Source of the DNA: an uncultured Bacteroidales bacterium
Lineage (GTDB): Bacteria > Bacteroidota > Bacteroidia > Bacteroidales > UBA932
Reading direction: 5' to 3'
Assembly: GCA_934726455.1 (NCBI GenBank)
Contig: CAKVDS010000007.1
Location: 1 to 64,000, forward strand
DNA: 64,000 bases
The notes below the pieces were generated by a model. It was not told where the DNA came from. It ran no database searches and worked only from the letters and a program-made list of their open reading frames with translations. The position numbers and the translations under genes were made by a program. Shown here in pieces: positions 16,479 to 26,320 of the stretch (the stretch's first letter is position 1; every line of letters begins with the position of its first letter).

Positions 16479-18851
16479 ATGGAGGATAAAGTGAAAGCGG
16501 TCCTGGAGGGACTGAACGAAGAGCAGAGAAAGGCCGTGGAGTGCGTGGACGGTCCTGTACTCATAGTTGCCGGTGCAGGCTCGGGCAAGACGAGGGTGCT
16601 GACAAGCAGAATAGCATATATATTGGCTTCAGGTGTCGAAGCCTCGCGTATACTCGCGCTGACCTTTACCAAGAAGGCGGCCGGGGAGATGAAGTCGAGG
16701 ATTGCCGACATGGTGGGCGAGCGTACGGCCCGGAGACTGGTGATGGGCACTTTCCATTCCGTCTTTGTCCGTTTCCTCAGGGAGTATGCCGCTTCTCTGG
16801 GCTATCCGGAGCGTTTTACCATCTACGACACGTCCGATTCCACCAGCGCGGTCAAGGCCTGCATAAAGGAACTCGGGCTGGATGACAAGATCTACAAGCC
16901 CAAGGATGTCCTTTCCCGCATCTCCATGGCCAAAAACAACCTTGTGACAGTCCAGGGCTACCGCAACAACGCGGAACTGATGGTCTCCGACTCCCACAGC
17001 CGCAAGCCGCGCATGTGCGATCTCTATGAGCTCTACCAGAAAAAACTGAAGACGGCGGGGGTCATGGACTTTGATGATATCCTGCTGAATATGAACTATC
17101 TGCTGCGGGACAACAAAGATGCGCTCGCCGCCATCTCCGACAGGTTCTCGTATATCATGGTGGACGAGTATCAGGACACCAACTACGCCCAGTACCTGAT
17201 CTTGAAGAAACTTGCGCAGTTCCATCACAACATCTGCGTGGTCGGTGATGACAGCCAGTCCATATACGCGTTCCGCGGCGCCAAGATCGAGAATATCCTC
17301 AATTTCAAGAAAGACTACCCGGAGTGCCATATATTCAGGCTGGAACGCAATTACCGTTCAACCGCGACCATTGTTGACGCGGCCAACTCACTTATCGAGC
17401 ATAATGACGGGCGCATCCCGAAGAAATGCTATGCAGTCGGGGGAGCGGGAGACAAGATAAAGCTGCTCAAGGCCTACACTGAGCAGGATGAGGCAGTGTC
17501 CATAGTGTCGGAAATCATCTCCAGGATGCGTCAGGAGCAGTGCCGCTACAAGGACTTCGCCATCCTCTACCGTACCAACTCCCAGTCGCGTGTTCTGGAG
17601 GAACAGCTGCGCAGGCGCAACATACCGTACATGATCTACTCCGGCAACTCGTTCTTCGACCGTGCCGAGGTCAAGGACATGATGGCATATTTCAAGCTTG
17701 TGGTGAACCCGTCAGATGACGAGTCTTTCAGACGGGTGGTCAACAAGCCGGCAAGAGGCATAGGTGACACGACCTTCCGCCTTGTCGAGTCAGCGGCTGC
17801 CGCAGCCGGTGTGCCGCTGTTTGAAGCTGCGCTCAAAGTTTCCAAGGTGGTGCCGTTCTGCACCATGATAAAAGGTCTCTCGGAAATGGTCATGTCAACG
17901 GATGCCCATGAACTGGCCGTCATGATCGCCGAGAAGAGCGGACTGTACGCCTCATATAAGGCGGATACCAGCATCGAAGGGCTTTCAAGGGTGTCCAACC
18001 TTGATGAGCTTCTCAACTCGGTGTCTTCTTTTATTGAGGAGAGGGAGATGGAGGCGGAAGGGGCTGACGAGCCGCTCGGCACCGTGACGCTCGATGATTT
18101 CCTTGAGAATGTGTCGCTTCTGAGCAATGTCGATGTCTCCGAGGGGGATGAAGATAATAAAGTGGCCCTGATGACGGTGCATTCGGCCAAGGGTCTGGAG
18201 TTTCCTTATGTGTTTGTGGCCGGCATGGAGGAGAACCTCTTTCCGAGCCTCTCGATGCTCGCGACCAAGCAGAATCTGGAGGAGGAACGCAGGCTGTTCT
18301 ATGTCGCGGTTACAAGGGCCGGGAAGGCTCTTTCCCTTTCATTTGCCGGCACGAGGATGCGCAACGGCAAGCACGAGTCCAATTCCCCGTCGCGCTTTAT
18401 CAAGGAGATAGACCCTTCGTATATCGAGAATCCTCTTGATGAGGCTGACTTTGATGACAGTGGAGTAAGGCATGAGTGGGGCGGCTTCGGTTCACGGTTC
18501 ACCGGGGGCAGGCTGGACAGAATCCAGAGCAGCTCTCCCGGAGATTATGGCAAATCCTCCCGTGTCGTATATGAGCGCCGGGAGCGTCCTGCCGGGAAAG
18601 CGTCGCCTTTTCCGGCCCGTCCGGCAGTTCAGCCACGTCCGTCCCTGCCTGATCCTGATCCGGACTTCAAGGGAGTTGACATGACGCAACTGCGCGTCGG
18701 AGAGAGAATAGAGCACAACCGTTTCGGTGCCGGTACAATACTGAATCTCTCCGGGACGGCCCCTGATATGAAAGCCCATATCAAGTTCGACATCCACGGA
18801 GAGAAACTTCTGCTGCTCAAATATGCCAAGATAAGGCCGCTCAAGGCCTAA
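16479..18851 (+). CDS. pcrA: ATP-dependent DNA helicase, UvrD/PcrA/Rep superfamily I
   Basis: The 790-residue protein has all SF1A helicase motifs: Q motif LNEEQRKAVE, Walker A VAGAGSGKT, motif Ia LTFTKKAAGEM, motif II VDEYQDTN, GDDSQSIYAFRGA, YRS, a motif V segment MTVHSAKGLEFPYVF, and motif VI EERRLFYVAVTRA. A C-terminal segment with VGERIEHNRFGAGTILN resembles the PcrA C-terminal Tudor-like region that contacts RNA polymerase. It unwinds DNA in repair and in conflicts with transcription. Its stop interlocks with the stop of the convergent thioesterase gene (CTAA at 18848-18851). Confidence 0.95.
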   Translation: MEDKVKAVLEGLNEEQRKAVECVDGPVLIVAGAGSGKTRVLTSRIAYILASGVEASRILALTFTKKAAGEMKSRIADMVGERTARRLVMGTFHSVFVRFLREYAASLGYPERFTIYDTSDSTSAVKACIKELGLDDKIYKPKDVLSRISMAKNNLVTVQGYRNNAELMVSDSHSRKPRMCDLYELYQKKLKTAGVMDFDDILLNMNYLLRDNKDALAAISDRFSYIMVDEYQDTNYAQYLILKKLAQFHHNICVVGDDSQSIYAFRGAKIENILNFKKDYPECHIFRLERNYRSTATIVDAANSLIEHNDGRIPKKCYAVGGAGDKIKLLKAYTEQDEAVSIVSEIISRMRQEQCRYKDFAILYRTNSQSRVLEEQLRRRNIPYMIYSGNSFFDRAEVKDMMAYFKLVVNPSDDESFRRVVNKPARGIGDTTFRLVESAAAAAGVPLFEAALKVSKVVPFCTMIKGLSEMVMSTDAHELAVMIAEKSGLYASYKADTSIEGLSRVSNLDELLNSVSSFIEEREMEAEGADEPLGTVTLDDFLENVSLLSNVDVSEGDEDNKVALMTVHSAKGLEFPYVFVAGMEENLFPSLSMLATKQNLEEERRLFYVAVTRAGKALSLSFAGTRMRNGKHESNSPSRFIKEIDPSYIENPLDEADFDDSGVRHEWGGFGSRFTGGRLDRIQSSSPGDYGKSSRVVYERRERPAGKASPFPARPAVQPRPSLPDPDPDFKGVDMTQLRVGERIEHNRFGAGTILNLSGTAPDMKAHIKFDIHGEKLLLLKYAKIRPLKA

Positions 18852-19588
18852 GGCTCGAAGACGAGTTTTTCGATGAAGACCTGATGGTCTCCGCACCGGC
18901 CCTCGACTATGTGGCTGCCTTCGCTTTCGGTGTGGTAAAGCGTCACCGTGTCGCCCTGACGGGCCTCCTTGTTGAAATTGATGCTCACTTCTTTCAGAAA
19001 ATGTCCGAATACAAGGTCCTGCGGGAGGTTGTCAAGTGCCCATACGGTGTATTTTACGTTGTTGGCATGCCCGTTATAGTCTACATCTGACCAGTTTACA
19101 CGGTGGGTGCCGATTTCCTTGAGTTCCGCTCCTTTGGGAAACGCGATCTTGGGACATGGCGATTCGATGGCCTTGTCGCTGCTCTGTGATTCAGACGGGA
19201 TAAGTGACATCACCTCTTCGCCCCGGCATATCCTGCGGCTTTCAAGGTTCATCACAATCCAGGAACTGGTGGAGTTGACGGCCACCCGGCCTTCGGAATC
19301 CTTTAACTGATAATCGCGGATGAAGTAGAGCCCGTCCAGTCCACGGTGCCAGGTGTCGAGATGTATCTTCTCATCGAAGCGGACTTTTCGCTCGAACCGC
19401 GTCTGCATCCTCGCGAGTATCCATGCGCAGTCGTGCGACTTGAGCGCATCATCGCTGAAACTCTGGACCTGGGCAGCCTTGACCGCCATCTGCTGTGCGA
19501 GGTCGAGGAAAGATTCCGGGCGGAGAATATGGTGGCAATCAGACATATAGCATGTCACGATGCCGTCTTGGGAATATTTGCTGTTCAT
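18848..19588 (-). CDS. Acyl-ACP thioesterase (FatA/FatB-like)
   Basis: The protein of 246 residues belongs to the bacterial acyl-ACP thioesterase family, which releases fatty acids from acyl carrier protein. It shows tandem hot-dog halves: an N-terminal one with HHILRPESFLDLAQQMA and W-I-L-A-R-M, and a C-terminal one with HRVNWSDVDYNGHANNVKYTVWALD, where the D-NGHANN motif supplies catalytic residues. I start at the ATG at 19588, which overlaps the preceding Nif3-like stop as ATGA; a TTG at 19597 is also in frame. It is the last gene of a six-gene run. Confidence 0.9.
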   Translation of the reverse strand: MNSKYSQDGIVTCYMSDCHHILRPESFLDLAQQMAVKAAQVQSFSDDALKSHDCAWILARMQTRFERKVRFDEKIHLDTWHRGLDGLYFIRDYQLKDSEGRVAVNSTSSWIVMNLESRRICRGEEVMSLIPSESQSSDKAIESPCPKIAFPKGAELKEIGTHRVNWSDVDYNGHANNVKYTVWALDNLPQDLVFGHFLKEVSINFNKEARQGDTVTLYHTESEGSHIVEGRCGDHQVFIEKLVFEP

Positions 19589-20364
19589 ATCAGACAATTT
19601 ATAGGGTTGGTGTATGTTCCGCTGATCCTCGCACTGATTCCCGGAAAAGCCTCCGTCAGAATGTCGTGCAGGAGAACCTGTGTGAACTGCTCGCTTTCGT
19701 AGTGGCCGAGTTCCGCCAGAAGCACGCCTGAGTTTTCGAAATAATCATGATAGTGAAATTCCCCGCAGACGAAGCAGTCCGCCCCTTTCCGGATGGCTTC
19801 AGGAAGCAGGAAGGCTCCGGCTCCTCCGCATATGGCGACTTTCCGGATTGTCTTTCCGGATGTGGCCGAATGCCTTAGGGCATGCACCACGAACCTGTCC
19901 TTGAGCATCAGCAGGAACTCGTTGTCTGTCAGGGGACTCCGCAGTTCTCCAATCACTCCGGAACCGGCATCGGAACTCTCTTTCGCCGAGAGCCAGGAGA
20001 GCCCGTCCATCCCTATGGCATCTGCAATCTTGTAGTTGACTCCTCCTCGCGCATTGTCAAGGCTGGTGTGTGCCGAGTATATGGCGATGCCGGCTTTTAT
20101 GGCCCTGACAGTGCAGCGTTGCTGGTACGTGGTGTTGCTTACCATCTTGAGAGGATGGAAGAGCAGAGGGTGGTGGGAGAGTATCAGCTGGCATCCGAGT
20201 TTTTCCGCCTCTGCGACCACTTCCTCCGTCACGTCAAGGCATATCAGGACAGATTCTATCTCCTGCTCGGGAAATCCGACCTGCAGCCCTGAGTTGTCGA
20301 AGCTGTCTTGGATTGAAAGCGGCGCCACCTTTTCGATGGCGCCTGTCAGTTCTTTGAGTTTCAT
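19585..20364 (-). CDS. Nif3-like dinuclear metal-binding protein
   Basis: This 259-residue protein is of the NIF3/YbgI family: LSHHPLLFHPLK near residue 65, YSAHTSLDNARGGVN near 98, and a C-terminal EFHYHDYF and GHYESEQF supply the metal ligands. Members form hexameric toroids with a two-metal centre; their substrate is unsettled, with a GTP cyclohydrolase-like label often used without firm support. It is the shorter form lacking the CutA-like insertion found in some homologues. It starts one base after the S9 peptidase stop. Confidence 0.93.
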   Translation of the reverse strand: MKLKELTGAIEKVAPLSIQDSFDNSGLQVGFPEQEIESVLICLDVTEEVVAEAEKLGCQLILSHHPLLFHPLKMVSNTTYQQRCTVRAIKAGIAIYSAHTSLDNARGGVNYKIADAIGMDGLSWLSAKESSDAGSGVIGELRSPLTDNEFLLMLKDRFVVHALRHSATSGKTIRKVAICGGAGAFLLPEAIRKGADCFVCGEFHYHDYFENSGVLLAELGHYESEQFTQVLLHDILTEAFPGISARISGTYTNPINCLI

Positions 20365-20365
20365 G

Positions 20366-22558
20366 CTATTTCATCCATCTGTCAAGCCATCCATAGAACT
20401 CCCTGTGCCAATAGAGAGAATTCTGTGGCTGAAGTATCCAGTGGTTCTCTTCCGGGAACACGACAAGCTTTGAAGGCACGCCCATCATCTGTGCGGCATT
20501 GAAGGCTGCCATGCCCTGAGTGTACGGGATCCTGAAATCCATCATCCCGTGTATGCAGAGGATTGGAGTATGCCACTTCGTGACCATGGAAGAAGGGTCG
20601 TTGGCGTAGTGCTTGCGTGCTTTGGCTGTGCTTGCGTACGGGGCTCCGGCCTGCTGCATGCCGCCGAATGTGATCCCGTCGCCCTTAGGGCCGACCTGTC
20701 CCGGGGTGTAGGCGTACTCGGTGAGCCCGCCGTTGTCCCAGTTGGCGAACCACATCTCCTCGGTGGTGAACCACAGGGCCTTCTCGTCGAAGATTCCGGC
20801 ATGGGCGATGAAACAGTCGTAGAGGTCGCCGTGCATGCCTTCAAGCATGTAGGCTGAATATCCGCCGTAGGATGCCCCTACACAGGCGAGTTTCCCTACA
20901 TAAGGCTTGCTCTTGATATAGCGGCCGGCACTGAGGTAGTCCTGCATGTTGAGACCCGGGTAGTCGCCGGATATCTGCTCTTTCCATGCCTGACCGAAAG
21001 CGGTTGTGCCGCGGCGGTTCGGCCTGATGACGATATAGCCCTGCTGGGCCATCAGACGATAGCACCAGCGATAACTCCAGTCCTGGGAATTGGTGCCTTG
21101 AGGGCCTCCGAGCACGATTTCGATGGCCGGGTAGACCTTGGTGCTGTCGAAGTGTGGCGGATATGTGATCCAGCACTGCATCTGCTTGTGGTCAACAGTC
21201 TCCACGAGCACGCTTTCAGAGCGGATGTCATCGAGCTGGCTGATTATATGGCCGTTCTCATCGCTGAGCTGCCTGTATGAAGTTCCGGAGGATGTGATGT
21301 CCACTGCCACAAGTTCCGTAGGGAACTTGAGACTGGCGTAAGAGGCGAGCAGGGTCACGCCCTTGTCGTTGTCGAGCACTGCGAACGGTGAGTCGAAGTC
21401 GAACCACCAGTCCTCTCCTGTCACCCTCTGCACATCTCCGCTGAGGTCGATGCAGAAGATTCCCTGGATGCCTTCGGATACGAGGGCGTTGAAGAAAATC
21501 TCGTCTCCGTGCCATACCGGGCCGGCGACATCATGGTCGAATGTTGAACTGAGTTCGCGTGCGGCGCCGAATGACAGAGAATCGCCAAGTTCGATATCGC
21601 ACACCATAAGCCTCTGGCGGTCAGCTTCATATCCGTCGCGTGCCATGGAGATCCATGCGAGGTGCTTCCCGTCGGCGCTCCATACAGGATCTGTGTCGTA
21701 TCCTCCGGATGTGGTGACATCAATTGTCTTGCCGGACTGGATGTCTGTGATGTAGATGCAGCTGTTGGTGCTGAAAGCGTATTCCTTGCCCGTCTTTTTG
21801 CGGCAGGAATAGGCGATATGTCTGCTGTCAGGAGCCCATGCGAGCTGCTCAACCCCTCCGAAAGGCTCTGTCGGAAGTTCGTAGAGTTCCTCCGTTCCGA
21901 GGATGTCGAAAGAATTGTCCGGCGTGATGAGGGCTCCGCCGAAAGGGGCCACATAGCTTCTCGGCACTTCCGTCACCCAGTGGTCCCAGTGGCGGTACAT
22001 CAGATCTTCTGTCGCGTAGGCCTGCGCCTTGTCGAGGGCAGGGTCGCTGTCTGAAGGCTGCTGGAGGGCGGTGTTTTTCACGCTGCTGACATATATGATG
22101 TTGGCCTCGTCAGGGGATACGCTGAATCCGCTGACCCCGGCAGGGATGTCGCTGAGTTTCTGCATCTTGCCAAGCTTTGAGCCCTTGAGCGGAGCCTGCC
22201 ATATCTGGCCCTTGAAGATGAAGTAGATCCTGGACCCGTCTTTGGACCACCTTGCGTTGCTCACGGATGAGGCATAGCGGGTGAGCTGCACCTTGCCGGA
22301 GCCGTCGGCGTTGCAGATGAAGAGGTTGCGGCAACTGCGGTTGTCTGCCACTGAAGTGTATGATACCCCATAAAGAATTCTGCTTCCGTCCGGGGAGATC
22401 TGCGGGTCGGAGAGCCTTCCCAGAGCGAGCAGGGTCTCCGGGGTCATCACCCCGTTTTCAACCTTGATGTCGGAGGGGCCTATGTAGCCGCTTTCGACAG
22501 TCTTAGCACAACTCATTGCCATAGTCAAAACGAATAAACCGATAAGTGCTTTTTTCAT
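20366..22558 (-). CDS. S9 family (prolyl oligopeptidase-like) peptidase, predicted lipoprotein
   Basis: A lipoprotein signal (MKKALIGLFVLTMAMSC) heads a 730-residue protein. Residues from about 40 to 430 form a WD40-like/beta-propeller region with repeated D-P-WS-DG blocks (YDTDPVWSADGKHLAW). The C-terminal alpha/beta hydrolase has the nucleophile in GASYGGYSA (Ser about 563), Asp in HGMMDFRIPY and His in EENHW. It probably cleaves short peptides in the periplasm or on the outer membrane, like Bacteroidales dipeptidyl or acylaminoacyl peptidases. Its ATG overlaps the recG stop by four bases (ATGA). Confidence 0.92.
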   Translation of the reverse strand: MKKALIGLFVLTMAMSCAKTVESGYIGPSDIKVENGVMTPETLLALGRLSDPQISPDGSRILYGVSYTSVADNRSCRNLFICNADGSGKVQLTRYASSVSNARWSKDGSRIYFIFKGQIWQAPLKGSKLGKMQKLSDIPAGVSGFSVSPDEANIIYVSSVKNTALQQPSDSDPALDKAQAYATEDLMYRHWDHWVTEVPRSYVAPFGGALITPDNSFDILGTEELYELPTEPFGGVEQLAWAPDSRHIAYSCRKKTGKEYAFSTNSCIYITDIQSGKTIDVTTSGGYDTDPVWSADGKHLAWISMARDGYEADRQRLMVCDIELGDSLSFGAARELSSTFDHDVAGPVWHGDEIFFNALVSEGIQGIFCIDLSGDVQRVTGEDWWFDFDSPFAVLDNDKGVTLLASYASLKFPTELVAVDITSSGTSYRQLSDENGHIISQLDDIRSESVLVETVDHKQMQCWITYPPHFDSTKVYPAIEIVLGGPQGTNSQDWSYRWCYRLMAQQGYIVIRPNRRGTTAFGQAWKEQISGDYPGLNMQDYLSAGRYIKSKPYVGKLACVGASYGGYSAYMLEGMHGDLYDCFIAHAGIFDEKALWFTTEEMWFANWDNGGLTEYAYTPGQVGPKGDGITFGGMQQAGAPYASTAKARKHYANDPSSMVTKWHTPILCIHGMMDFRIPYTQGMAAFNAAQMMGVPSKLVVFPEENHWILQPQNSLYWHREFYGWLDRWMK

Positions 22559-24690
22559 GATATTTTACTGTAATCTTTGATTTCATATCTGCCCTTTTTT
22601 AATTCCTGTGCCAGCCGGGCGTTCAGCGGGCTTTCAAGTGTCGGGTCTGCTTCAAGCAGTTTCTCCGCATCGGACCGTGCTTCTGCTAGTATCGTGCCGT
22701 CTTTTGCCAGCGAGGCTATGGACAGGTCTATCGGGAGTCCGCTCTGCTGTGTGCCTTCAAGGTCACCCGGCCCTCTCATCTTCATGTCCTGTTCGGCGAT
22801 TTCGAACCCGTCCTCGGTCGAGCACATGAGGTCCAGTCTCTGCTGCGCCTCTTTTGATGTCTTGTTGTCCTTGACGAGTATGCAGTATGACTTCTCTGCG
22901 CCGCGTCCGACTCTTCCGCGGAGCTGGTGCAGCTGGCTCAAACCGAATCTCTGGGCGCTCATGATGACCATCACGGATGCGTTCGGCACATCGACGCCGA
23001 CTTCTATCACCGTGGTGGAGACCAGTATATGCGCTCTTCCGGCAGAGAACGCGTCCATGTTGAAGTTCTTCTCTTCGGCGCTCTGCTGCCCATGGACAAT
23101 GGCGACCTTGTAGTCCGGGAGCGGGAATTCGCGGACAATATCCTCGTACCCGTTCTGGAGATTCTGGAGATCGAGCTTCTCGCTTTCGAATATGAGCGGG
23201 TAGACGATGAACGCCTGCCGCCCGGCCGCGATCTCCTCCTTTATGAATTTGTACATGGCGCCGAGCCTGTTCTGCCCTATGCAGATGGTCTGCACCGGTT
23301 TGCGGCCCGGCGGCAGCTCGTCGATGACCGAGACATCCAGATCGCCGTAGAGGGTCATGGCCAGGGTGCGGGGGATAGGGGTGGCTGTCATCACCAGTAT
23401 GTGCGGTGAAGGGGTGTTCTTGGCCCAGAGTTTTGCCCTCTGGTCTACCCCGAAGCGGTGCTGCTCATCTATTACTGCAAGCCCTAGGTTCTTGAAGACC
23501 ACATTGTCCTCAAGCAGGGCATGTGTGCCGACTATGATTCCGATGCTTCCGTCTTCAAGTCCCGCATGAATCTCACGGCGTTCTCTGGCCGTGCTGTTGC
23601 CGGTGAGCAGTGCCGATTTTACCCCGGTGGGGGCGAGATATTTCGTGATGTTGGCCGCGTGCTGCTGGGCGAGGACTTCGGTCGGAGCCATTATGCAGGC
23701 CTGAAAGCCATTGTCCACAGCCAGTAGGCAGCTGAAGACGGCTACAAGTGTCTTGCCTGAACCTACATCTCCCTGGAGAAGGCGGTTCATCTGCCGCCCG
23801 CCGGTGAGGTCTGCGCGTATCTCGCGTATCACTCTCTGCTGAGCTCCGGTGAGCTTGTATGGCAGGGACTTGTAGCATGAATTGAAGCCTTCGCCTACTT
23901 TTGGCATCAGCAGGCCGACTGCTCCTCTGGAGCGTACATACTTCTGTTTGAGAAGGGAAAGCTGCAGGAGAAAGAGCTCCTCATACTTGAGCCGTCTTGT
24001 AGCCCGTTGCAGTGATTCGCTGTCTTTTGGGAAATGGATGTTGTACAGCGAAAACTTCAGGGATTGGAGGCCTTTGTTCCGAAGTATGTAGTCGGGGAGG
24101 GTCTCCTCAATCTCGGGGAGGCAGAGCGCGAGCGCCGCGGCCTGAAGACGGCACATCACCTTGCCGGTTACTCCTCCGTTTTTCAGTTTTTCCGTGCTCG
24201 GGTATACTCCTGTCAGGGCTGATTGGGCGGGGGCTCCGGCTTGCGGGGCATCCACTTCAGGGTGGACAAAATTGATCCTGTCCCCGAAACTCTGTGGCTT
24301 TCCGAAGAACACAAATTCGCTGCCGGGGGTGAGACGTCCCCAGTTCCACTTTATGCCTTTGAAAAACACCATCTCTGTCCGGCCGCTCCCGTCTTCTACG
24401 ATTACTGACAAGCGTCTGCAGGAGTTGAAATTAATCTGGCCTTCAGCCGGAATCACTGATGAACCCTGACCGTACAGGGTTCTGGAGACCACCCGGGCCC
24501 GTATCTGGACGAAGGCCAAGTCCGGGCGTATATCGCAGATCCGCGTTATTCCCCGCCTGTCTATGTAGCGGAACGGATACAGGTGTATCAGGTCGGAGAG
24601 CGTCTCTATCCCGAGCTCTCTTTTGAGCAGTTCGGCCCTTTTAGGGCCAACACCGCTCAGATACTGTATGCTTGTATCCAGTTCTCTCAT
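22555..24690 (-). CDS. recG: ATP-dependent DNA helicase RecG
   Basis: I start at the ATG at 24690, one base after the upstream stop; the frame is open further but lies over the Gly-rich end of the DUF2207 gene. The 711 residues have the wedge/OB region (about 60-170), Walker A GDVGSGKT, motif Ia MAPTEVLAQQH, motif II VIDEQHRFGV, motif III TATPIPRT, and motif VI QLRGRVGRG, with the C-terminal TRG-like block. RecG reverses stalled replication forks and processes Holliday junctions. It sits in an operon with envelope and housekeeping genes. Confidence 0.96.
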   Translation of the reverse strand: MRELDTSIQYLSGVGPKRAELLKRELGIETLSDLIHLYPFRYIDRRGITRICDIRPDLAFVQIRARVVSRTLYGQGSSVIPAEGQINFNSCRRLSVIVEDGSGRTEMVFFKGIKWNWGRLTPGSEFVFFGKPQSFGDRINFVHPEVDAPQAGAPAQSALTGVYPSTEKLKNGGVTGKVMCRLQAAALALCLPEIEETLPDYILRNKGLQSLKFSLYNIHFPKDSESLQRATRRLKYEELFLLQLSLLKQKYVRSRGAVGLLMPKVGEGFNSCYKSLPYKLTGAQQRVIREIRADLTGGRQMNRLLQGDVGSGKTLVAVFSCLLAVDNGFQACIMAPTEVLAQQHAANITKYLAPTGVKSALLTGNSTARERREIHAGLEDGSIGIIVGTHALLEDNVVFKNLGLAVIDEQHRFGVDQRAKLWAKNTPSPHILVMTATPIPRTLAMTLYGDLDVSVIDELPPGRKPVQTICIGQNRLGAMYKFIKEEIAAGRQAFIVYPLIFESEKLDLQNLQNGYEDIVREFPLPDYKVAIVHGQQSAEEKNFNMDAFSAGRAHILVSTTVIEVGVDVPNASVMVIMSAQRFGLSQLHQLRGRVGRGAEKSYCILVKDNKTSKEAQQRLDLMCSTEDGFEIAEQDMKMRGPGDLEGTQQSGLPIDLSIASLAKDGTILAEARSDAEKLLEADPTLESPLNARLAQELKKGRYEIKDYSKIS

Positions 24691-24691
24691 C

Positions 24692-26314
24692 TTATCTTGA
24701 ACCGCCGCCGGCGCCTCCTCCGCTGAATCCTCCGCCTCCGCCGAAAGACGTGCCACCGCCGAATCCTCCGCTCCGCGCCTCAGCATCCATTGAGGCATTG
24801 GTGATGGAGCGTGACAGGCTGTCATTGAGTCTCAGTATCAGATAGAGAGTGGCGTAGTCGAAGCCTCCGTCCTCCTGCTCGAGGAGTTGAGGGTTGATGT
24901 CCTTGAGCTGTTTGGCCACAGTCTCGGCTATTCCGTACAAGGCGCCGAACACCAGATACTCTTTCCAGAGGACAGCTTCGACGGCCTCCTTTTCTTTGAT
25001 CAAGGTGAAATCAAGGAGGAACTTTCTGAGACCCAACAGTTTGCGCGCTTCGCTCTGTCCCTGTCCCGTGTAGACGGAACCCTGGATGAAGCCGTCGCGG
25101 ACCAGAGACTTGCGCCCACAGGAAGTGCTTGATTTTATCCAGTTGTTCACTTCTGAACTGTGTCCCGATGACCACCTTGAGAACTCTTTGCTCTGGAGAA
25201 TCCTGTCGGAACCGCTCGCTTTGAGCATCATGTTGTACAGCCCTCTCATTGTAGTGTCGCTATCGTCCGGAGCTGTCCCGTTGAACGATAGCTCCACCTT
25301 GCCGCCGTTATTCGCCACTGTAAGATAGCCCTTGTATATCATCTTCAGTATGAGGGCTGAAGCCAGCCCGCTGCCACCGGACCGGTCTTCTCCAAGTTTC
25401 TGAAGAGTGTAATAAGATTCGTCTGTGTCGCCGCCGAAAGGGATTTCCCTGCTCCATGAGATGTCTTTCGGCTTCATCCCGAGGATCTTCCGCTTGTTTG
25501 CGGCACTTGCCACAAAAGCGATGATGGTCATTCCGATACCTGCGAGGATGACGAGTGCGAATGCGAACCATCCGCCTTCGTCGTCATCTTCCGCATAGTC
25601 GGAGCCTTCCAGCGCCATGTCCAGCACCTCGCTGAAGTCACGTGCCTGACGGCTTGGAGAATCGAAAGTTCCTTTGTCAAAACGCAGCAGCACTATCACG
25701 GAACTGTTGCTCTTGAACCTTTCGCTGCTTTCGTAGACAGCTTTGCCGTCTTCCAGCCTCGCGTCTCCGATGAAACCGAATCCCCAGAGCCTGGTGCTTG
25801 TCGTGTCAAGCTGCACGTTTTCGACACTTATGACGGCCTTGACATGTTCCGGGCGTGAGGAGAGCCCCGGAGAGACGATCTGAAGATGCTGCATGTCATA
25901 GTCGTTCAGGGACTTGACTGCATTGGTCATGGTGTATGATACGGTAAAGACGTGATCCCCGAGCTTTCCTATGCCCCAGCATAGCTCGACTCCGTCTCCC
26001 TTGTGGACAATCCCGCAGCGGCCGGCCTTGGCTTCGATGCTGCGGTCCACGTCCCACTCTCCTTCGTTGACGTAGCGCCGTCCGCTCTCATCGGTGACGG
26101 AAAAATCCCGTATGTCGATGTCTCCGAGGTTCTTGCGTACAAGATACCACTCCGTCCCGTCGGCGGCACAGACATCCCAGCGCTCCACCACTGAAGCGGA
26201 CCCGTCTTTGTGCAGGGTCAGGGCTATGTCTATGTCCCGGATCTCCGGGTTGTATGCAGACAATCCTGCGGCACCGGCAAGCATCGCGGCAATGGATAAA
26301 AAGAACCTGCGCAT
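24692..26314 (-). CDS. DUF2207 domain membrane protein with Gly-rich tail
   Basis: This 540-residue protein has a signal peptide (1-20), an extracytoplasmic beta domain with the DUF2207 blocks (IDIALTLHKDGSASVVERWDV, VYES), a membrane segment (about 250-270), and a cytoplasmic region starting PKDISWSREIPFGGDTDESYY. Many DUF2207 proteins have a second membrane pair; in this one the hydrophobic VLWKEYLVFGALYGIAETV is the only candidate. The C-terminus is a Gly/Ser/Phe-rich run typical of the family. It follows lemA by six bases, a pairing often seen in bacteria. Function unknown. Confidence 0.88.
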   Translation of the reverse strand: MRRFFLSIAAMLAGAAGLSAYNPEIRDIDIALTLHKDGSASVVERWDVCAADGTEWYLVRKNLGDIDIRDFSVTDESGRRYVNEGEWDVDRSIEAKAGRCGIVHKGDGVELCWGIGKLGDHVFTVSYTMTNAVKSLNDYDMQHLQIVSPGLSSRPEHVKAVISVENVQLDTTSTRLWGFGFIGDARLEDGKAVYESSERFKSNSSVIVLLRFDKGTFDSPSRQARDFSEVLDMALEGSDYAEDDDEGGWFAFALVILAGIGMTIIAFVASAANKRKILGMKPKDISWSREIPFGGDTDESYYTLQKLGEDRSGGSGLASALILKMIYKGYLTVANNGGKVELSFNGTAPDDSDTTMRGLYNMMLKASGSDRILQSKEFSRWSSGHSSEVNNWIKSSTSCGRKSLVRDGFIQGSVYTGQGQSEARKLLGLRKFLLDFTLIKEKEAVEAVLWKEYLVFGALYGIAETVAKQLKDINPQLLEQEDGGFDYATLYLILRLNDSLSRSITNASMDAEARSGGFGGGTSFGGGGGFSGGGAGGGSR

Positions 26315-26320
26315 GGGGTG